A DNA stretch of 29,660 bases from the NCBI GenBank assembly GCA_020438525.1, contig JAGQUL010000149.1, forward strand, positions 1 to 29,660, in the 5' to 3' direction. Positions 22,041 to 29,660 of this stretch are shown one piece after another. Positions within the stretch are counted from its first letter, which is position 1. Every line of letters begins with the position of its first letter. This stretch comes from Thermoleophilia bacterium. GTDB lineage: Bacteria; Actinomycetota; Thermoleophilia; Gaiellales; SKUG01. Position numbers and translations under genes: made by a program. Below the pieces are notes generated by a model that saw only the letters and a list, made by a program, of their open reading frames with translations, searched no databases and was not told the origin of the DNA.

Positions 22041-24515
22041 GTGTCCCGCAACGCTCGTCTACTCGCCCCTGTCATCCTCGCAATCCTCGCGATGCTGTCT
22101 GCGCCGACGAGCGCGTCTGCGGTCGGCGAGACCGCAGACTTCCTCGGACCCGTCGACGGAGTCGTGGTCGGCGGCAGCGCCGTGCTGGTGCGCGTCGCCG
22201 CGACGCCTGCGAGCGTGATGACGCCAAACGGCGAGGTCGTCATCGACGGTGGAGCTGCAGCGACCGGCTGCGATGCCGCGAACACCATGATGATGCCGGA
22301 CGTCTTCGACGTGAACCTCGTCGAGATGTCGTGCACGTGGGATGCGTCGGGCGTGACTGATGGCGCGCACACGCTGACGGCGATGGTTTCGGACGGCATC
22401 TCGCTCGTCGCGGCAGCGCCCGCGACCGCCGGTGGAAATCCGATCAACGTCACCGTCGACAACACGCCACCGAGCGGCGGCAGCGTCACCGTTCCGTCAC
22501 AGGTGGGGCCGTCGACCACCGTGAACGTGGGCTACACCCCCGGCACCGACCTGCATGAGGGGGCCGTCTACATGCAGCGCGCCGACGCACCGCTCTCCGG
22601 CGGAACGTGCGGAACCTTCGGGGGTTTCAGCACGTTGTACTTCATCGACCTGCGAGCGATCGCCAGTCCGTTCGTCGACAACTCGCTGGCCCTCGGCAAC
22701 TGTTACATGTACCGCCTCCAGGAGGTCGACGCGGCGGGCAACGAGGCGTTCTACACCTCCCCGAACATCGTGAAGGTGCAGTCGGTGACCCCGCCCACGC
22801 CGCCGCAGCTCGCGCTTGCGCTGACGGCCGGCGACGGCGCCGTGGTGTCGGGCTCGACCGTGACGATCAACCCAACGGTCGCGGGCTCGTTCAGCATCGT
22901 CGCAACGCCCACGTCCGGCTCGGGCACCTACACGAGCGTCGCGTTCCCCGACCTCGACGGAGCGGGCACCGCCGTGACGCCGGCAGGAGCAGTCGATGCA
23001 GCGGCACCGTTCCAGACCACCTACTCCTGGACGCCCGGCGCAACCCCCGCCGGCACGCACACCGTCACGGTCACCGACTCCAACGCACAGACCGCGACCG
23101 CCACGTTCACGGTCGCGACCGACACCACCGCTCCGACCGGCGGTAGTGTCAGCGCCAAGCTCGGCACCGCCACCGGCGGCACGCCGCCCGTCGTCATCAC
23201 GTTCGCGCCGGGCAGCGACCCCTCGGGAATCCAGCTCACCGCGCTCCAGCGAACCGTCGGCGAGCGCGTCGACGGGGACTGCGTGCGCTTCAGCGACTTC
23301 TTCCCGGTCCAGCTCAACCCCACGTCCCCGTTCACCGATTCCGCGACGGCCGAGGATCGCTGCTACGTCTATCGCCTCACGGTGACCGACGGCGTCGGCA
23401 ACACCGCCATCTTCAACGACTCCGCGCTCGTGATCGTCAATACCGCGCGTGCGGTCGTGAAGGGGTCGTCCGGCAACGACACGATCAACGGCACCGACGA
23501 CGCGGAGTACATCGCGCTCGGCGCCGGCAACGACGTCGTGCGCCTGGGCGGCGGCGACGACGCAGCAAACGGCGGGCCCGGCAACGACACGATCCGCGGC
23601 AACCTCGGCGACGACTGCTCGCTGTACGGCGGCGACGGCGAGGACCTCATCTTCGGTGGTCCCGGCGCAGACTGCATCTACGGCAACAACGGCAACGACA
23701 AGCTGCACGGCGGCTCGGGCAACGACACCATCGACGGTGGCCGCGACGACGACTACATCACCGGCGGCTCCGGCAACGACAAGCTCGACGGCAGCTTCGG
23801 CAAGGACAAGATCGGCGGCGGCGACGGCAACGACCGGATCTACGGCAGCTACGACGACGACCTGCTGCTCGGCCACGACGGCGACGACTTCATCCGCGGC
23901 GACTTCGGCAACGACGTCATCAACGGCGGCCCCGGCGACGACTCGCTCGGTGGCGTGCAGGGCAACGACCTGATCGTCGGTGGTGACGGCAACGACAAGC
24001 TCACAGGCCTGTACGGCTATGACGCGCTGTATGGCGGCAACGGCAACGACGGGCTCTCCGACTCCGTGAACCTCGACTCCGGACCCATTCCGGAGCGCTA
24101 CGGCCTGTACGGCGGCCTCGGCCGCGACACGTACAACGTGACGTGGAACGTGGACTTCCTCGACGAGGACACGAGCACCAAGCTGATCCGGGAGCAGCTG
24201 CCGTATCGCCAGTACGTGATCGACTGCGGCGGCGGCGCCGACACGGTGACGATCGAGATGTACGGCAGCGCGCGCAACAGCTACGCACCGGCGCTGACGG
24301 GTCAGCGTGGATTCTCAGGAATCGCGCTGCGGGAGTGTGGCGAGGCCACGCTCGAGCTGGTCGACACGCAGTGGATGCTCAAGCAGTGCGGGGTGTTCTT
24401 CTCCGGAGTCGGCCGGCGACTGGGCACGGTGGGAATCGAGGGCAGCGCCGGCAGCTACAAGCTCGGCCCGAGCTGCCAGAAGAAGGTCGACGCCATCAAC
24501 GCCGGGCTGCGCTGA
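22041..24515 (+). CDS. Secreted RTX-type calcium-binding protein with duplicated Ig-like domains
   Basis: An 824-aa protein from GTG 22041. The signal peptide has a hydrophobic core VILAILAMLSAP and a likely cleavage after ASA27. Two related beta-sandwich modules (from residues 140 and 361) each contain PPSGG/APTGG, a Cys followed by a GNCYMYRL / DRCYVYRL motif, and VDAAGN / TDGVGN. A third Ig-like segment lies between them (about 255-360). Residues about 474-673 are some 22 tandem GGxGxDxUx nonapeptides, the calcium-binding beta-roll. The last 150 aa form a Cys-containing domain (YVIDCGG, LRECGE, LKQCGV, GPSCQ). RTX proteins of Gram-negative bacteria use type I secretion; this one has a Sec signal instead. 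Calcium binding is expected; the biological role is unknown. Confidence 0.9.
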   Translation: MSRNARLLAPVILAILAMLSAPTSASAVGETADFLGPVDGVVVGGSAVLVRVAATPASVMTPNGEVVIDGGAAATGCDAANTMMMPDVFDVNLVEMSCTWDASGVTDGAHTLTAMVSDGISLVAAAPATAGGNPINVTVDNTPPSGGSVTVPSQVGPSTTVNVGYTPGTDLHEGAVYMQRADAPLSGGTCGTFGGFSTLYFIDLRAIASPFVDNSLALGNCYMYRLQEVDAAGNEAFYTSPNIVKVQSVTPPTPPQLALALTAGDGAVVSGSTVTINPTVAGSFSIVATPTSGSGTYTSVAFPDLDGAGTAVTPAGAVDAAAPFQTTYSWTPGATPAGTHTVTVTDSNAQTATATFTVATDTTAPTGGSVSAKLGTATGGTPPVVITFAPGSDPSGIQLTALQRTVGERVDGDCVRFSDFFPVQLNPTSPFTDSATAEDRCYVYRLTVTDGVGNTAIFNDSALVIVNTARAVVKGSSGNDTINGTDDAEYIALGAGNDVVRLGGGDDAANGGPGNDTIRGNLGDDCSLYGGDGEDLIFGGPGADCIYGNNGNDKLHGGSGNDTIDGGRDDDYITGGSGNDKLDGSFGKDKIGGGDGNDRIYGSYDDDLLLGHDGDDFIRGDFGNDVINGGPGDDSLGGVQGNDLIVGGDGNDKLTGLYGYDALYGGNGNDGLSDSVNLDSGPIPERYGLYGGLGRDTYNVTWNVDFLDEDTSTKLIREQLPYRQYVIDCGGGADTVTIEMYGSARNSYAPALTGQRGFSGIALRECGEATLELVDTQWMLKQCGVFFSGVGRRLGTVGIEGSAGSYKLGPSCQKKVDAINAGLR
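23464..24060 (+). repeat. About 22 tandem 27-bp coding repeats (RTX nonapeptides)
   Basis: In-frame GGxGNDxI-type nonapeptides encoding a parallel beta-roll. Asp/Asn at positions 5-6 is kept in nearly all units. Two units contain Cys (GDDCSL, GADCI), unusual for RTX repeats and close enough to form a disulfide across turns. Confidence 0.9.
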
Positions 24516-24527
24516 CGCTGCGCGCGC

Positions 24528-24878
24528 TCAGCAGCTGAAGCTCTGGCCGCAGCCGCAGGAGCCCGTCGAGTTGGGGTTCTCGATGTTGAAGCCCTTGCCC
24601 TGCAGGCCGTCCTGGAAGTCGACGATCGCGCCCGCGAGGTACTCGGCGCTCGTCTCGTCCACGACCACCTTCACGCCACCCTGCTCGAACGCGATGTCGT
24701 CGGGATGCGTCTCGGTGTCGAACCCGAGCGCGTACTGGAATCCCGAGCAGCCGCCACCGGTCACCGCGATACGCAGTGCCTGCGGTTCGGCTTCCTCGGC
24801 AAGCAGCACGGACAGCTTCGACACGGCTGCATCGGTCAGTGTGACGGGCGTGGCCTGAGGCGTGGTGGTCGGCTCCAT
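24528..24878 (-). CDS. A-type Fe-S cluster carrier (ErpA/IscA/HesB family)
   Basis: A 116-aa protein with the three cluster-ligand cysteines of A-type carriers: C44 in GGGCSGFQY and C108/C110 in GSCGCG. It receives [2Fe-2S] or [4Fe-4S] clusters from the assembly scaffold and hands them to apoproteins. A fourth Cys is the last residue (C116). Length is typical. The start at 24878 is favoured over 24887 and 24932 by a CACAAT box ending 7 nt upstream. It stands alone, convergent with the RTX gene (12-bp gap) and divergent from the epimerase. Confidence 0.93.
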   Translation of the reverse strand: MEPTTTPQATPVTLTDAAVSKLSVLLAEEAEPQALRIAVTGGGCSGFQYALGFDTETHPDDIAFEQGGVKVVVDETSAEYLAGAIVDFQDGLQGKGFNIENPNSTGSCGCGQSFSC

Positions 24879-24885
24879 GCCTGTC

Positions 24886-24891
24886 ATTGTG
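24886..24891 (-). promoter_or_regulatory. Candidate -10 box (CACAAT) for leaderless Fe-S carrier gene
   Basis: CACAAT on the minus strand ends 7 nt before ATG 24878. It is one mismatch from TACAAT. Confidence 0.35.
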
Positions 24892-24936
24892 CCACACGAT
24901 CGCGCGATCCACGCCTGTACGGGCCTCGACACGGGT

Positions 24937-24941
24937 AGGAG
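24937..24941 (+). promoter_or_regulatory. Ribosome binding site of epimerase gene
   Basis: AGGAG, 6 nt before ATG 24948; this fixes the start. Confidence 0.6.
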
Positions 24942-24947
24942 CTACGC

Positions 24948-25988
24948 ATGAAGCTGCTGATCCTGGGCGGAACCGGGCTGTCGGGAACCGCGATCACAAC
25001 CGAGGCGCTCACGCGCAGCCACGACGTGGTGGCAGTGCATCGCGGCCACACCGACACGCTCAGGAACCTGGGCGACGACGACCGCCTGCTCGACTACGTC
25101 CACGATCGCTCCGACGGGCATCGCGCGCTCGTGATGCAGGGCCCGTTCGACGCGATCATCGACGTCTCGGCACGCGTGCCCGCATGGGTCGCCGACGCGG
25201 TCCGCACGCTCGACGCCGGCGATCCCTGGTGGGTGCAGGTCTCGTCGGTGAGCGCGTACGGCGACCTGTCGCAGGCCGGCCCTGTCGAGTCGGACCCGGT
25301 TGCCACGTTCAGCGACCCCACGCTCGAGCTGCGGGCCACCACGGACATGAAGCTGCCGCCCAGCTACGACTGGTACGCGGCCGGCAAGGCCGCCTGCGAG
25401 CGGCTGCTGCTGGAATCGCCACGCCGCGTCAACCGCTCCACGGTCCTGCGCCCGGTGCTGATCACGGGCGCGCACGACTCGACGTGGCGCGTGCCGTGGT
25501 GGGTGAAGCGCATCGCCGACGGCGGCACCTGCATCGCGCCACCGGCGGCCGACCTGATCCAGGTGCTCGACGCCCGAGACCTCGCCTCGCTCGTGCTCGA
25601 CGCCGTCGAGCACCGCATCGCCGGCGTGTACAACGCCGCACCCACGCCCGGCGCACAGACGGTCGGAACGCTCATCGAGGCCTGCACCGCTGCGGCGGTG
25701 GCGGCGGGCCACGAGCCCGCGCAGGTCGTGCACGTTCCCGCGCAGCTGCTCGCCGAGCACGGCGTGGAACCGTGGTCGGACCTGCCCGCGTGGATCCCCG
25801 ATGGTGCCGGCTACACCGGCATGGTGACCGCTCGCACCGAGCTCGTCGAGGAGGTGTTCGAGTTCACCGCCCGACCGCTGGCGCAGACCGCCGAATGGGT
25901 GCTCGACTGGATCGGCTCCGGCACTGCAGGCGAGCCGGCCGGCGGGCTCGACCGCGCACGTGAGCAGGAGCTGCTGGCCGCATGCTGA
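24948..25988 (+). CDS. NAD-dependent epimerase/dehydratase (extended SDR family)
   Basis: A 346-aa protein with the N-terminal nucleotide-binding motif GGTGLSG (7-13), VSSVSAYGD for the catalytic Ser/Thr strand, and YAAGK (Y143, K147). The extended SDR length fits epimerases, reductases and nucleotide-sugar enzymes. TVLRPVLITGAHD and DARDLA are typical of the atypical SDR5-like group. The substrate cannot be read from the sequence. It overlaps the next gene by 7 bp (ATGCTGA), so the two are translationally coupled. Confidence 0.88.
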   Translation: MKLLILGGTGLSGTAITTEALTRSHDVVAVHRGHTDTLRNLGDDDRLLDYVHDRSDGHRALVMQGPFDAIIDVSARVPAWVADAVRTLDAGDPWWVQVSSVSAYGDLSQAGPVESDPVATFSDPTLELRATTDMKLPPSYDWYAAGKAACERLLLESPRRVNRSTVLRPVLITGAHDSTWRVPWWVKRIADGGTCIAPPAADLIQVLDARDLASLVLDAVEHRIAGVYNAAPTPGAQTVGTLIEACTAAAVAAGHEPAQVVHVPAQLLAEHGVEPWSDLPAWIPDGAGYTGMVTARTELVEEVFEFTARPLAQTAEWVLDWIGSGTAGEPAGGLDRAREQELLAAC

Positions 25989-26581
25989 CCGACGCACCCG
26001 ACCACTCAGCACTGCTCGACCGCACTCGCAGCGCCGTGCTCGTGATCGACGTGCAGGACGCGTTCGCGTCGTACGTGAGCGGCTTCGACGAGCTCGTGCA
26101 GCAGGTTGCGCTGCTGCTGCGCGGAGCGGCGATCCTCGGCGTTCCCGTCGCGGCCAGCGAGCAGTACCCGCAGGGTCTGGGCAGCACCGTGCCCGGCGTG
26201 ACGGAGGCGGTCGACGACGAGCTGCCGTCGTTCGGCAAGGTCGAGTTCGCCGCATGCAGCGCACCCGGATGGCAGCAGCTGCCGGCAGCCGTTCGTGACG
26301 CCGAGCAGTTCGTGCTCGTGGGGATCGAGGCGCACGTGTGCGTTCGACACACCGCGCTTGCGCTGCTGCAGGCCGGCCGTGACGTGCACGTATGCGCGGA
26401 TGCGGTCGGTAGCGCGAAGCCGCTGCATCGAGACATCGCCGTGCGTGGGCTCGCGCGCGCGGGCGCTCGGGAAACCACGGTCGAGCAGGCGCTCTTCGAC
26501 TGGCTTCGCGCCGCCGGCAGCGACGAGTTTCGCCAACTGCAGCAGCTGCTGGTGTCGAACCAGCGCGCGACGAGCGACTGA
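25982..26581 (+). CDS. Isochorismatase-like cysteine hydrolase
   Basis: A 199-aa protein with the catalytic triad of the isochorismatase-like fold: D23 (VIDVQDAF), K86 (FGKVEFAA) and C120 (GIEAHVCVRHTA). Members include nicotinamidases, ureidoacrylate hydrolases and true isochorismatases. The metal-binding histidines of nicotinamidase are not evident, so that reaction is unlikely. It overlaps the upstream epimerase gene by 7 bp and is followed by a hairpin with a short T-run. Confidence 0.9.
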   Translation: MLTDAPDHSALLDRTRSAVLVIDVQDAFASYVSGFDELVQQVALLLRGAAILGVPVAASEQYPQGLGSTVPGVTEAVDDELPSFGKVEFAACSAPGWQQLPAAVRDAEQFVLVGIEAHVCVRHTALALLQAGRDVHVCADAVGSAKPLHRDIAVRGLARAGARETTVEQALFDWLRAAGSDEFRQLQQLLVSNQRATSD

Positions 26582-26591
26582 GTGTCGACCG

Positions 26592-26619
26592 GGCAGGCCC
26601 CGACTGCATGCCTGCCTTT
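26592..26619 (+). terminator. Rho-independent-like terminator after isochorismatase gene
   Basis: A perfect 7-bp stem GGCAGGC / GCCTGCC with an 11-nt loop, followed by TTT. It begins 10 nt after the stop and is the only hairpin in the window directly followed by a T-run. Confidence 0.55.
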
Positions 26620-26651
26620 CCGTCGAGCGGGGAACCATCCGAACGATCTGC

Positions 26652-27278
26652 ATGGCCGTGCATGCCCCACACCGACGAAGCGACTTCTGGCTCGACCCGT
26701 CGAGGGTGGCGTTCGCGTGCGTCGTGCTCGGCGGCGCGCTCGTGCTGCTGCTCGCGTCGGCCGGCGGCGGCGACCGGTCGTCGGCAGCGGGCGTCGATCC
26801 CCTTGACGAGCTCGACGCCGGCGGGATGATCGACGTCGGCGCGGCTGGTCGGGAGCGGTCGACCGCTGCTCGCCCCGGCTCCGGCGCGCGGCCTCGCGTT
26901 CCCCGGGCCTCGTCGCCTCGCGCAGCTGCACCGAACCGGGTTCCCGAGCGGCCGCCGGTGTCGGTGCCGCCGGCGGGTCCTGCACCCGGTCGCAACCCGG
27001 TACGAACCCCTGCGGCCGACCCGATCACCGACGGCGGGGGTGGGAGTGCGCCGCGTCCGGCCGGCCCGACGTCGCCGGCTCCGCCGATCGCGATCCCCGA
27101 GCCAGCACCCGCTCCAGAGCCGCTCCGCGACGTGCTGGCGCCGGTCGTCGCTCCGGTCGTCGCGCCGATCGTCGCGCCTGCGCGAGCTGTCGTGGATCCG
27201 CTCGTCGGGGCGGTCAACGAGCCGTTGCTCGATCCAATCTCGGAGGCGCTGCTCGACGGCTCATCGTCCGCGGACTGA
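26652..27278 (+). CDS. Membrane-anchored proline/alanine-rich protein, unknown
   Basis: A 208-aa protein. A short basic N-terminus (MAVHAPHRRSDFW) is followed by one transmembrane helix at about 19-37 (FACVVLGGALVLLLASAGG). The rest is a low-complexity Pro/Ala/Arg stretch (about 70-165) and a C-terminal segment with VAPVVAPIVAPARAV and a leucine-rich end. I do not recognise a family. No Shine-Dalgarno or good -10 box was found. The coding call rests on an uninterrupted frame with high G/C at third positions, a terminator hairpin upstream and the convergent neighbour 21 bp downstream. Other frames are also open here because of the base composition. Confidence 0.55.
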   Translation: MAVHAPHRRSDFWLDPSRVAFACVVLGGALVLLLASAGGGDRSSAAGVDPLDELDAGGMIDVGAAGRERSTAARPGSGARPRVPRASSPRAAAPNRVPERPPVSVPPAGPAPGRNPVRTPAADPITDGGGGSAPRPAGPTSPAPPIAIPEPAPAPEPLRDVLAPVVAPVVAPIVAPARAVVDPLVGAVNEPLLDPISEALLDGSSSAD

Positions 27279-27299
27279 CGAACGCGTCGTCCACTCGCG

Positions 27300-29240
27300 C
27301 TAGTCGAGGATCGGCATCACGGCCTCGGCACGACCGACCGTGGTTCCATCGACCTCGTCGCGCGATGTCCACGCCAGCATGCCCGGCACGCCCGACAGGT
27401 TGTTTCGCACGCTCGGAATTGCCTGGCGCACGGTCGAGTTCCGGGTTCCGATCACGGCCAGCGTCCGCTCGATGATCAGCGGAACATTGATCCACGCCCA
27501 GGTTCCGGCCTGTTCGGGCGGCTTCGCCGCGGCGAGCGCGTCGCGATACCCCTGCAGGTCTTCGAGCCGGTCGGCGGTGCCCCGCAGCGCCGGCACCACC
27601 TTCGACGGCGCGCTCGCCGGCCAGCCGGTCACCGCGATCCCGTCCACGACCTGCGGACGGATCACGAGACCGGCGGGACGAAGGAGCATGGCAGGCGTGA
27701 GCCCGAACGCAGCGAGCGCCGCACGCGTGTCGGCATCGATACCCGTCCGCAGCTCGCGGCCGAGCGGCGACGCGGCGCGCACCCTGACCCGAACGCCGCT
27801 CGTCAGCTCCCCACCGAGCGGGGTCACCACGAGCCCGGCACGCTGCATGGCCTTCAGGAGCGGACCGCTCGGAAGCCAGTCGAGCGTCGCGTCGGCCGGT
27901 GTTGCCAGCTCGAGGATGCGGGATCGTGCTGCAGCGGCGCCGCGACCACCGGCCGCTGCAGCCAGCAGCGGCGACACATCCTGGACGAGCGCGGTCGTCG
28001 CATCGCCACGCTGCTCGAACGCGTCGGCAAGCTTGTCGTCCTCGAGCAGCGTCAGCGCGGACTCGATCGCGAGCGTGCACGCCCACGCAGCCGGGCCGCG
28101 GCAGTCGGCGGCCTCGCGCAGGTCGATCCCCGTCTCGTCACGAACCGTGCTCCAGGCATCCTGGACGCGTCGAAGCATGTCGCCACTCGCCGCGTTCGCA
28201 GTCACGATCGGAGCGTCCGCGGGCATCCGCTGCGCGAGCTCGCGGGCGCCGATGTCGGGCTCGGCGAGCTCGCCGGGGTTCGACCACGCGCCGCGCATGC
28301 GAAGGCCGACGTCGTCGATCGTGACCGAGCCGGCGATCCAGTCCGGCACGAGCCCGCCGGCATCACCCGCCGACAGGACCTGGGTCGCGAGCGACGCCGA
28401 CTGTTCGGCCCTCGCACGAGCATCGGGATCGTCGAGCTGCTTCGCCTGCTGCTCCAGCGCGTCGCCTGCGCCGCGCAGCAGCGGGTCGGTGGCGATCGCG
28501 GCGCCGGCGATCGCATCGCCGATCGCGGCGTCGAGCACGGCGCGACCCTGCTTGTCGTCGTGCAGCGACCCACCGTCGATCCGAACGTCGATCAAGTCCC
28601 GCATGTGCGCGGGCGAGGTGGTGGCGATCAGCAGGTTGTCGCGGATCGCGTAGGTGATGTCCTGGTCCTTGACCTCGTAGTAGGTCACGCCCTCGTGCTC
28701 GTCTGCCGTGCCCTGGCTGCCGAGCAGCGCAACCGCCGCATCGCGCGCGAGCTGCTCGTCATCGACGTGGATCCACGCCGCGATCGGCGCATCCTTGCCG
28801 TTGAGCGCGGTCAGATCGTCGTCGAAGATCGCGGCACCCACCCGATTGCCGAACGCCGCCTCGAGCTGCTTCGCATCGACCTTGTCGCCGTTGTCGTCGC
28901 CCTTCGCACGCGCCGCGACCTGGTCCAGGAGCGCCGTGCGCAGCCCTGCGCCGTCACGCGCGGGGAGGTAGCCCTCCGCAAGCGACCAGATCGGCAGCCG
29001 GCCGAGCGTGCCGACCGCCTCGTCGATCCGATCCGCCGACAGGTCGGCGGTCGCGACCAGCCACGTGTCTGCCGGCAGCCAGCGCAGCGCATCGACCTTC
29101 GTGATGCTGGTGGGCTCCGGCTCGTCGCTGCTGCCACAGCCCGCGGCGAGCGCCCCGGCAGCAAGGATCCCGCACCCGACCACCACGATTCGTCGGACGA
29201 TCGAACTGAGGTGGCGGCGGGGGGACGAACTCGGCTCCAT
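27300..29240 (-). CDS. DUF3352 family lipoprotein
   Basis: A 646-aa protein. The N-terminus MEPSSSPRRHLSSIVRR is followed by a hydrophobic core and the lipobox LAAGC, so it is a predicted lipoprotein anchored on the outer face of the membrane. The body matches the DUF3352 pattern: ALRWLPADTWLVATADLS near the start, AAFGNRVGAAIFD, then YYEVKDQDITYAIRDNLLI, and DAPIVTANAASGDM. Function unknown; the family occurs in Actinobacteria and Cyanobacteria. The start is taken at 29240 to place the lipobox normally; the frame is open to 29393 without a better signal. TACTCG, 7 nt upstream, is a weak -10 candidate. It is divergent from nuoA. Confidence 0.87.
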   Translation of the reverse strand: MEPSSSPRRHLSSIVRRIVVVGCGILAAGALAAGCGSSDEPEPTSITKVDALRWLPADTWLVATADLSADRIDEAVGTLGRLPIWSLAEGYLPARDGAGLRTALLDQVAARAKGDDNGDKVDAKQLEAAFGNRVGAAIFDDDLTALNGKDAPIAAWIHVDDEQLARDAAVALLGSQGTADEHEGVTYYEVKDQDITYAIRDNLLIATTSPAHMRDLIDVRIDGGSLHDDKQGRAVLDAAIGDAIAGAAIATDPLLRGAGDALEQQAKQLDDPDARARAEQSASLATQVLSAGDAGGLVPDWIAGSVTIDDVGLRMRGAWSNPGELAEPDIGARELAQRMPADAPIVTANAASGDMLRRVQDAWSTVRDETGIDLREAADCRGPAAWACTLAIESALTLLEDDKLADAFEQRGDATTALVQDVSPLLAAAAGGRGAAAARSRILELATPADATLDWLPSGPLLKAMQRAGLVVTPLGGELTSGVRVRVRAASPLGRELRTGIDADTRAALAAFGLTPAMLLRPAGLVIRPQVVDGIAVTGWPASAPSKVVPALRGTADRLEDLQGYRDALAAAKPPEQAGTWAWINVPLIIERTLAVIGTRNSTVRQAIPSVRNNLSGVPGMLAWTSRDEVDGTTVGRAEAVMPILD

Positions 29241-29312
29241 GAGCGGGCGAGTACCCGCCACGCCGCGAGGGCACACGTCGCCTGCGACCATGCAGCGACC
29301 GCCGCTTGCAGG

Positions 29313-29318
29313 TAGCAT
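29313..29318 (+). promoter_or_regulatory. Candidate -10 box (TAGCAT) for nuoA
   Basis: GGTAGCAT in the 191-bp gap between the DUF3352 gene and nuoA. It gives a leader of about 105 nt. GGAG at 29417-29420 is a distant Shine-Dalgarno, 11 nt before the ATG. Confidence 0.3.
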
Positions 29319-29431
29319 CGCCCCCGCGTGCAACTCGTGTGTCGTGCGCGGCGTCCGTCGAACGGACCCGCTGCGCATGCGCGTGCGCCGCACGCACAGG
29401 CAAGCAAGTCGATCCCGGAGACCCCGTCAGC

Positions 29432-29660
29432 ATGTCGTCGCTCGAGAGCTGGATCCCCGTCGTGATGTTCCTGATCGTCGCGATGATGATCCCGACCGGA
29501 CTGATCGCGCTCGGGTTCGCGTTCGGAACCCGCGCCAAGCGCCCGGACGTGGCCGGCAACAAGTACCTGGCGTTCGAATCGGGCGTGTCGACCGGATACG
29601 CCGGCCGCCAGCGCAACCCCATCGACTTCTACCTGACCGCGATGCTGTTCATCATCTTCG
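29432..29660 (+). CDS. nuoA: NADH-quinone oxidoreductase subunit A, N-terminal part (cut by window end)
   Basis: 76 codons before the window ends. It begins MSSLESWIPVVMFLIVAMMIP, a first transmembrane helix, followed by the loop KYLAFESGVSTGYAGRQR and the second helix IDFYLTAMLFIIF, all diagnostic of NuoA/ND3. It is a membrane subunit of respiratory complex I near the quinone site. The loop Cys of mitochondrial ND3 (ECG) is Ser here (ESG), as I recall for Thermus as well. The rest of a nuo operon probably follows downstream. Confidence 0.9.
   Translation, partial: MSSLESWIPVVMFLIVAMMIPTGLIALGFAFGTRAKRPDVAGNKYLAFESGVSTGYAGRQRNPIDFYLTAMLFIIF

Noticed and set aside
23464..24060. CRISPR-like short repeats of 27 bp
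   Set aside because: They encode RTX nonapeptides in frame without spacers between them.
24879..24932. Longer start for the Fe-S carrier (MSRPVQAW...)
   Set aside because: The CACAAT box and family length favour ATG 24878; the extension lacks conservation features.

Overview
The window is GC-rich (strong G/C preference at third codon positions, several GTG starts) and densely coded on both strands. Candidate -10 boxes of the form TAnnnT lie only 6-8 nt before several start codons, which is the mark of leaderless genes. Gene content (CxxC-less Mrp, DUF3352 lipoprotein, SerB-like HAD-IB, DUF1015, UPF0173 hydrolase, bacillopeptidase F-like subtilases, delta-60 propeller protein) fits an actinomycetote, and I infer a Thermoleophilia/Solirubrobacterales-like lineage. 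That placement rests on gene content alone. I see no tRNA, rRNA, CRISPR array, insertion sequence, phage gene or origin, and no stretch over 300 bases lacks a gene.

Layout. 1-460 (-): N-terminal part of a YhaM-type exoribonuclease, cut by the window edge. 496-6003 (-): a giant secreted delta-60/DUF5122 repeat protein built as two tandem copies of (Fn3-like domain + about 14 repeat units) plus a separate C-terminal domain. 6109-8506 (+): DUF1015 and DUF4253 genes, closed by a hairpin. 8557-9675 (+): Mrp-type P-loop ATPase. 9702-10478 (+): HAD-IB phosphatase. 10501-11747 (-): UPF0173 metallo-hydrolase and a small membrane protein with overlapping stop and start. 11824-14373 (+): D12-class adenine methyltransferase, ABC ATPase and ABC-2 permease as one overlapping operon. 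14455-15726 (+): PBP4/DacB-like D,D-peptidase, overlapping tail-to-tail with ferredoxin-NADP reductase at 15674-16720 (-). 17012-18448 (-) and 18713-20086 (+): two divergent paralogous subtilases without signal peptides. 20150-21910 (-): membrane-fused spermidine synthase-like protein. 22041-24515 (+): secreted RTX-type calcium-binding protein. 24528-24878 (-): A-type Fe-S carrier. 24948-26581 (+): NAD-dependent epimerase and isochorismatase-like hydrolase, overlapping. 26652-27278 (+): proline-rich membrane-anchored protein. 27300-29240 (-): DUF3352 lipoprotein. 29432-end (+): start of nuoA, probably the first gene of a complex I operon.

How the genes work together. Most are housekeeping singletons: Fe-S metabolism (Mrp, A-type carrier, ferredoxin reductase, complex I), wall turnover (DacB) and RNA decay (YhaM). 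The less ordinary parts are the two-subtilase locus with its shared 264-bp promoter region, the two large repeat proteins at the cell surface, and the methyltransferase translationally coupled to an ABC exporter. No defence island or mobile cluster is visible.
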